From Pseudomonadota bacterium (GTDB lineage Bacteria; Pseudomonadota; Alphaproteobacteria; Rhizobiales; Hyphomicrobiaceae), in contig JAEYYQ010000334.1 in the NCBI GenBank assembly GCA_023428365.1, positions 1 through 10,111 of the forward strand: a stretch of DNA of 10,111 nucleotides. The letters run 5' to 3'. Below are positions 6,066-10,111 of the stretch, piece after piece. The notes beneath the pieces were generated by a model. The model made no database searches. It was given only the letters and a program-made list of their open reading frames with translations, and had not been told where the DNA came from. The position numbers and the translations under genes are program-made. Numbering within the stretch: position 1 is the stretch's first letter; each line of letters starts with the position of its first letter.

Positions 6066-8840
6066 TCATGATACCAGTTCTTCGTGACCTGTTTTGTTTT
6101 CTACGCGCAGGCGCGGACCATCAAATAGGATGATGCAATCGAAGCCCGTCGTTCCAATGCCGTCGGGAATGCTGACAATGAGCGTTCTGCCGGCCATTTC
6201 GCGGCGAAGGTTCGCCAGAACCGGCTCGATATCGGCGCGATCATACGCCGAGAGCGCGCCGTCGACGACCATGACATCGGGCCGTTTGATCAAACATCGG
6301 GCGATGTCGATGGCGGTGCGCTGACGCAGATCAAGGTTCTTTCCGCCGGGGCCGACGTCGAAATCGAGGCCGATCAGATGCACTACATGATCCAGGCGGC
6401 AATGGGTGAGCACCTCCCGCATGATGGTGGAGATCTTGCGGTCTGCGTCGGGCAGGTCGAAGGCGAGGCGGCCGAACAGGACGTTGTCGCGGATCGTGGC
6501 CGACATCATGAACTGGTCAGGCTCATAAAAGTCGATTGCCCCGCCCTTGCCGAACTGGCTGCGCATTTGCGTGCGCGCCTGGACGATCCGTTGCCGTAGA
6601 TCGTCATTGAGAAGGCGGAACCGATGCCGGGGCTCGATATAGCCTAGGGCATAGCTGACCAGCATCGCTTGGCCTTGCGGGTTCAGCGACGTGGTTTCTG
6701 CGCCAGGGGGAAGACCCATCAGCATTTGCTTGGATGCTGCCATGGCATCGGCGCCAATGAACGAATATCGCTCGAAAAGCGGATCGCCAGGCGCGACGCC
6801 GTCAAACATCTCGATCGTCGTCTCGGCAATCATCCGGCCGATGCCCAGCAATGGATTCAATAGGCCGGTTTGCGACAGCACGGCCATGAACTCCGGATTG
6901 GCCGCCAGTTTTGCGCCATCGAGCATCCCGTCGGCCGGGATGCCGAACAGGAGGTTCTCACCGATGGTGGCGTTGGCATTGTAGCGGGTCGGATCGAATG
7001 GCTCGACATAGCGTTCCATCTCGCTGGATCGCAGTCGTTCCGCCATGGTGCGCCGGGCGACGAGAAACCGCTCGCGCACGTCGTCGCCGCAGTCCGGACT
7101 AAGCCTACCGAGAAGACCCAGCCGATAGATGTCGTTATCCAGCCCAACGGCGGAGAGAACTTCGAGCAGGCGCCCCGCCAGTTCATCAGGGCTGGATAGG
7201 CCGGCGGCCCCGTAATCGATCCAGTCATCACCCGGGGCAATGATCAGATTGCCACTGAGCATGGCTTCTTCGAACAGGCTGCGTTCTTCCTTGCTGCGGA
7301 TTGCTGCTGGATCGCGTGTCGGAATGGCTCGGTGGAGCGAGAGGATAACGTTGTCGCGGATCGATCCCTGGAAGAGGCTCGGATCATTGCTGGTGAAGGC
7401 GACCAGGCGGGTGGCCGCCGCGGTCGAAATATCGGTCAGTTTACTGCCGCCAATCCGGATGGCGCCTTTGTACTCGGAGATCTGGCGGCCAAGGGCGCGG
7501 GCAAAGGCGCTGCGACCGCTGCCGGGTGGACCCACCAGGGCGACGTGGGCCGGGCGTTCGATGAGGAGGGTCGCCGTATCCAGCAGCGTGGTGCCGAGCC
7601 GGTCGGTGATCTGTAGGCCCTCGATGCTGATGGGGCCTTTCGTGAGACTTTCGTGATCATCGGCGTTCCCGTCGCGCAGCAACCGGTCATCGCCCAGCTG
7701 AGCGATGATCTGCTGATACTTCACGTTGACGTCCATCCGCTGCTGATCCCAGTCGATCAGTTCCTTGATCGGCGGCGGAAGGTCGCGATAGGCGGCGATG
7801 ACGGCAACCAGCTGGCCGAGGTCGAGGCTTCCGGTCAACGCAAAATACCCGCCGACCGAGAAGAACAGAAACGGCGTGAACTGCGAAAGCAGGTTGTTCA
7901 GGAATTTGACTGCGAACTTCCGTTTGAACAGGTTGGCGCGGATGTCGAACAGCCGGCTCAGCCGTGTGCCGATTTCAGCCTGCGTGTAGGGGATGGTACC
8001 ATGTGTCATGATCGCGGGAGCCCCCTCGACCAATTCACCGATCCGCCCCGCCAGTTTGCGTGAGTTGATCTGCCGCTCGCGCCCCAGCCGGATCTGCTCG
8101 CGCCGCAGAATGGGAATGACGATGGCTTGAAGCAGGACGATGACGAACGCCAGAAGGCCGAGCCAGATGCTTTGGACCATGATGAAGATCATGGCTGTCA
8201 GCGCTTGCGTGCCCAGAAACGCCGGTTGGATGAAGGCATCTCCGATGAAGCCGCCGATGGGCTCCACCTCATCCTTCACCATGCTGGCGACTTCGGCCGG
8301 CTTGATCGCGCGGATCTCCTCGGGACGGAAACGGAGAAACTGGCCAACGAGGTCATAGCGCAGCCGCCGGAGCATCCGCTCGCCAAGGATGCCTTTGCTC
8401 AGGTTGATGGCATACTTGAAGCCGCCGTTAATCAAGACCAGCAGCAGATAGATCGCGCTCAGCGCGAAGAGAAACTGCATCTGGTTGAGCTGAATGCCGC
8501 CCACCAGCCAATCCGGGAGCCAGCTCCAGACGGCGGTCGCCGGTACTGTGTCCTGTCCCCCACGGAAGGCGTGTGCCTGCAGCGCGTCGTTGACAATGCG
8601 CTTTGGAATTTCGAGGGATATCCAGTAGAAGGGGAGAGAAAGCAGAATAAGCAGCAGGATGGCGATCTGATCCCGCCGGCTGTGCTTCCAGACGAAGCGA
8701 AAAATATTCTGCTCCAAGCCTGCCCTCCGCCGTAAGCCGGGCCTTCCGCTGCCGAGCAATCGGGACAAGCTGCGCGAAAAACCTGTCATCGACAAGTGAC
8801 ATGAGACATACGGCGCAGGCGTAAGGCAGGGATTGCTCAT
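6066..8840 (-). CDS. ABC exporter-like protein with fused membrane domain and divergent ATPase domain
   Basis: This 924-residue half-transporter is much longer than the usual 580-620. About 42 leading residues are basic and poorly defined; the family core seems to begin at [17 protein letters not shown] (about 42-58). Membrane segments are seen near 59-78, 122-142, 205-222, 224-245, 313-335 and, weakly, 340-355. The ATPase domain begins near 403. Its P-loop GPPGSGRS (437-444) has arginine (R443) for lysine. The Q-loop region FTSNDPSLF (482-490) has Asn where Gln is usual. The signature is NLDLRQ (835-840) instead of LSGGQ. Walker B VMVVDG (856-861) has G861 for the catalytic glutamate. The D-loop SAYD (864-867) is present, and VSIPDG (889-894) lacks the H-loop histidine. 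Some 300 extra residues lie between Q-loop and signature. Substrate unknown. ATP may bind, but normal hydrolysis is doubtful. The ATG start has no clear ribosome site; Met18 (8789) is an alternative. Confidence 0.9.
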   Translation of the reverse strand: MSNPCLTPAPYVSCHLSMTGFSRSLSRLLGSGRPGLRRRAGLEQNIFRFVWKHSRRDQIAILLLILLSLPFYWISLEIPKRIVNDALQAHAFRGGQDTVPATAVWSWLPDWLVGGIQLNQMQFLFALSAIYLLLVLINGGFKYAINLSKGILGERMLRRLRYDLVGQFLRFRPEEIRAIKPAEVASMVKDEVEPIGGFIGDAFIQPAFLGTQALTAMIFIMVQSIWLGLLAFVIVLLQAIVIPILRREQIRLGRERQINSRKLAGRIGELVEGAPAIMTHGTIPYTQAEIGTRLSRLFDIRANLFKRKFAVKFLNNLLSQFTPFLFFSVGGYFALTGSLDLGQLVAVIAAYRDLPPPIKELIDWDQQRMDVNVKYQQIIAQLGDDRLLRDGNADDHESLTKGPISIEGLQITDRLGTTLLDTATLLIERPAHVALVGPPGSGRSAFARALGRQISEYKGAIRIGGSKLTDISTAAATRLVAFTSNDPSLFQGSIRDNVILSLHRAIPTRDPAAIRSKEERSLFEEAMLSGNLIIAPGDDWIDYGAAGLSSPDELAGRLLEVLSAVGLDNDIYRLGLLGRLSPDCGDDVRERFLVARRTMAERLRSSEMERYVEPFDPTRYNANATIGENLLFGIPADGMLDGAKLAANPEFMAVLSQTGLLNPLLGIGRMIAETTIEMFDGVAPGDPLFERYSFIGADAMAASKQMLMGLPPGAETTSLNPQGQAMLVSYALGYIEPRHRFRLLNDDLRQRIVQARTQMRSQFGKGGAIDFYEPDQFMMSATIRDNVLFGRLAFDLPDADRKISTIMREVLTHCRLDHVVHLIGLDFDVGPGGKNLDLRQRTAIDIARCLIKRPDVMVVDGALSAYDRADIEPVLANLRREMAGRTLIVSIPDGIGTTGFDCIILFDGPRLRVENKTGHEELVS

Positions 8841-8858
8841 GTTGGGCTATAGCCAAAC
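8841..8858. promoter_or_regulatory. 18-nt near-perfect palindrome between the divergent ABC and carB genes
   Basis: GTTGGGCTATAGCCAAAC is symmetric in 8 of 9 base pairs around the GGCTATAGCC centre. It touches the ABC start codon on one side and ends 31 nt before the carB ATG on the other. It could be an operator for either gene, or a hairpin in the ABC leader that covers the ribosome-binding region. The whole divergent spacer is only 49 nt, so at least one promoter must lie within or next to it. Confidence 0.4.
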
Positions 8859-8889
8859 GCTGCGCACTGCAATAGAACACGGCCCCGTC

Positions 8890-10111
8890 ATGCCAAAACG
8901 AACAGATATCAAGTCGATCCTCATTGTTGGTGCGGGACCGATCGTCATCGGTCAGGCGTGCGAGTTCGATTATTCGGGCACGCAGGCCTGTAAAGCGCTC
9001 AAGGCTGAGGGCTATCGCATCATCCTGGTGAATTCGAATCCGGCCACGATCATGACCGATCCTGAGCTGGCTGATGCAACCTATATCGAGCCGATCACCC
9101 CGGAGATCGTCGCCAAGATCATAGCGGCCGAGCGGCCGGATGCCTTGTTGCCGACGATGGGCGGTCAGACCGCGCTGAACACCTCTCTCGCGCTGCACAA
9201 GCAGGGCGTTCTGCAATCCTACGGCGTTGAAATGATTGGCGCCCGGGCCGAGGCCATCGACAAGGCGGAAGATCGCCAGTTGTTCCGCGAGGCGATGAAG
9301 CGGATCGGCCTGGAAACCCCGCGCTCGATGCTGGCGCACAATATGTCCGAGGCCCTGGCGGCCCTGGAATTCGTTCGTCTACCGGCCATCATCCGTCCGT
9401 CATTCACGCTCGGCGGCACCGGCGGCGGTGTGGCCTACAATAAGGAAGAGTTCGTCGAGATCATCGAGCGCGGGCTCGATGCGTCTCCGACCGGCCAAGT
9501 TCTGGTCGAGGAAAGCGTCCTCGGCTGGAAAGAGTTCGAGATGGAGGTGGTCCGCGACAAAGCGGATAACTGCATCATCATCTGCTCGATCGAGAACGTC
9601 GATCCAATGGGCGTCCACACTGGTGATTCGATCACGGTGGCCCCGGCGCTGACGCTGACCGACAAAGAATACCAGATCATGCGCGACGCCTCGCTGGCCG
9701 TGCTGCGCGAGATCGGCGTCGAGACCGGCGGCTCAAACGTGCAGTTCGCGGTCAATCCGGCCGATGGCCGTCTCGTGGTCATCGAAATGAATCCGCGCGT
9801 GTCGCGGTCATCCGCTCTGGCCTCGAAGGCGACCGGATTCCCGATTGCCAAGGTCGCGGCCAAGCTGGCGGTTGGTTACACGCTCGATGAGCTGGAAAAC
9901 GACATCACCGGTGGCGCGAGGCCCGCGGCCTTCGAGCCGACGATCGATTATGTCGTCACCAAGATCCCGCGTTTTGCCTTCGAGAAATTCCCGGGGGCCG
10001 ATCCGACGCTGACCACGTCGATGAAGTCGGTCGGCGAAGTCATGGCCATCGGCCGGACGTTCGCGGAAAGCCTGCAGAAGGCGCTGCGGTCGATGGAAAC
10101 CGGGCTTACCG
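8890..10111 (+). CDS. carB: Carbamoyl-phosphate synthase large subunit, 3' truncated
   Basis: The first 407 residues of a protein that is normally about 1,070-1,110 long; the frame is open to the window end. The enzyme makes carbamoyl phosphate from bicarbonate, ammonia (delivered by CarA) and two ATP, for pyrimidine and arginine synthesis in the cytosol. The visible part is the N-terminal carboxyphosphate-forming half. It shows the opening Rossmann-like [20 protein letters not shown] (9-28), [13 protein letters not shown] (46-58), the ATP-grasp loop [16 protein letters not shown] (169-184), [18 protein letters not shown] (235-252) and the metal-binding [18 protein letters not shown] (299-316). 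The oligomerisation region begins towards the end. The ATG at 8890 is supported by the canonical [14 protein letters not shown] start; no strong ribosome site precedes it. carA is not immediately upstream; the divergent ABC gene is. Unlinked or gapped carA/carB pairs are common in alphaproteobacteria. Confidence 0.97.
   Translation, partial: MPKRTDIKSILIVGAGPIVIGQACEFDYSGTQACKALKAEGYRIILVNSNPATIMTDPELADATYIEPITPEIVAKIIAAERPDALLPTMGGQTALNTSLALHKQGVLQSYGVEMIGARAEAIDKAEDRQLFREAMKRIGLETPRSMLAHNMSEALAALEFVRLPAIIRPSFTLGGTGGGVAYNKEEFVEIIERGLDASPTGQVLVEESVLGWKEFEMEVVRDKADNCIIICSIENVDPMGVHTGDSITVAPALTLTDKEYQIMRDASLAVLREIGVETGGSNVQFAVNPADGRLVVIEMNPRVSRSSALASKATGFPIAKVAAKLAVGYTLDELENDITGGARPAAFEPTIDYVVTKIPRFAFEKFPGADPTLTTSMKSVGEVMAIGRTFAESLQKALRSMETGLT

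Noticed and set aside
5379..6071. Plus-strand open frame of 230 codons covering small RNA B and the cyclic-nucleotide-binding gene
   Set aside because: The opposite strand encodes an intact cNMP-binding domain, and the + frame crosses the terminator of unit B and shows no motif.
7512..7514. Walker A arginine codon (CGC) as a sequencing error
   Set aside because: The frame is uninterrupted for 924 codons, and independent changes are present in Walker B, the signature and the H-loop, so a single-base error does not explain the pattern.
8428..9339. Long minus-strand open frame of 303 codons across the ABC start and carB
   Set aside because: It is antisense to two clear genes, has no recognisable domain and is typical of open antisense frames in GC-rich coding DNA.
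1..10111. CRISPR array, tRNA, rRNA, insertion sequence or prophage genes
   Set aside because: I saw no spaced direct repeats, cloverleaf sequences, transposase or integrase motifs in any part of the window.

Overview
The window looks like a chromosomal segment of an alphaproteobacterium. It is GC-rich, with G/C-biased third codon positions and several GTG or TTG starts. The CarB protein and the ABC-transporter plus cyclic-nucleotide-binding pair resemble those I know from alphaproteobacteria, perhaps Rhodospirillales. The order-level guess is weak. Nothing suggests a plasmid, phage or insertion sequence.

Left part (1-4867): the edge of a surface-polysaccharide locus. A 5'-truncated asparagine-synthase-type amidotransferase (+ strand, 1-1806) runs head-on into three minus-strand genes. 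In transcription order these are a monotopic phosphoglycosyl transferase that would start the lipid-linked repeat unit (4867-4184), a UDP-glucuronate decarboxylase that makes UDP-xylose (4004-2985) and a GT4 glycosyltransferase (2901-1807). Together they suggest a xylose-containing (or xylose-derived), possibly amidated, exopolysaccharide or O-antigen.

Middle (4868-5561): about 690 bases with no protein gene. This is the least ordinary stretch. It carries two related units of about 112 nt in tandem (5177-5288 and 5400-5512). Both begin GGAAC, share a 13-nt identical core, and end in a strong hairpin followed by a T-rich run. All of this reads on the + strand, while both flanking genes are on the minus strand. 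The simplest reading is a pair of paralogous small RNAs with intrinsic terminators.

Right part (5562-8840): a minus-strand two-gene unit. It encodes a 924-residue ABC exporter-like protein followed by a 148-residue stand-alone cyclic-nucleotide-binding protein. The ABC protein is odd. Its Walker A lysine is arginine, its Walker B glutamate is glycine, and its signature and H-loop are not canonical. About 300 extra residues separate the first Q-loop from the signature, and they repeat the Q-loop-like module.

Far right (8890 to the end): carB, the large subunit of carbamoyl-phosphate synthetase, divergent from the ABC gene across 49 bases that contain an 18-nt near-perfect palindrome.
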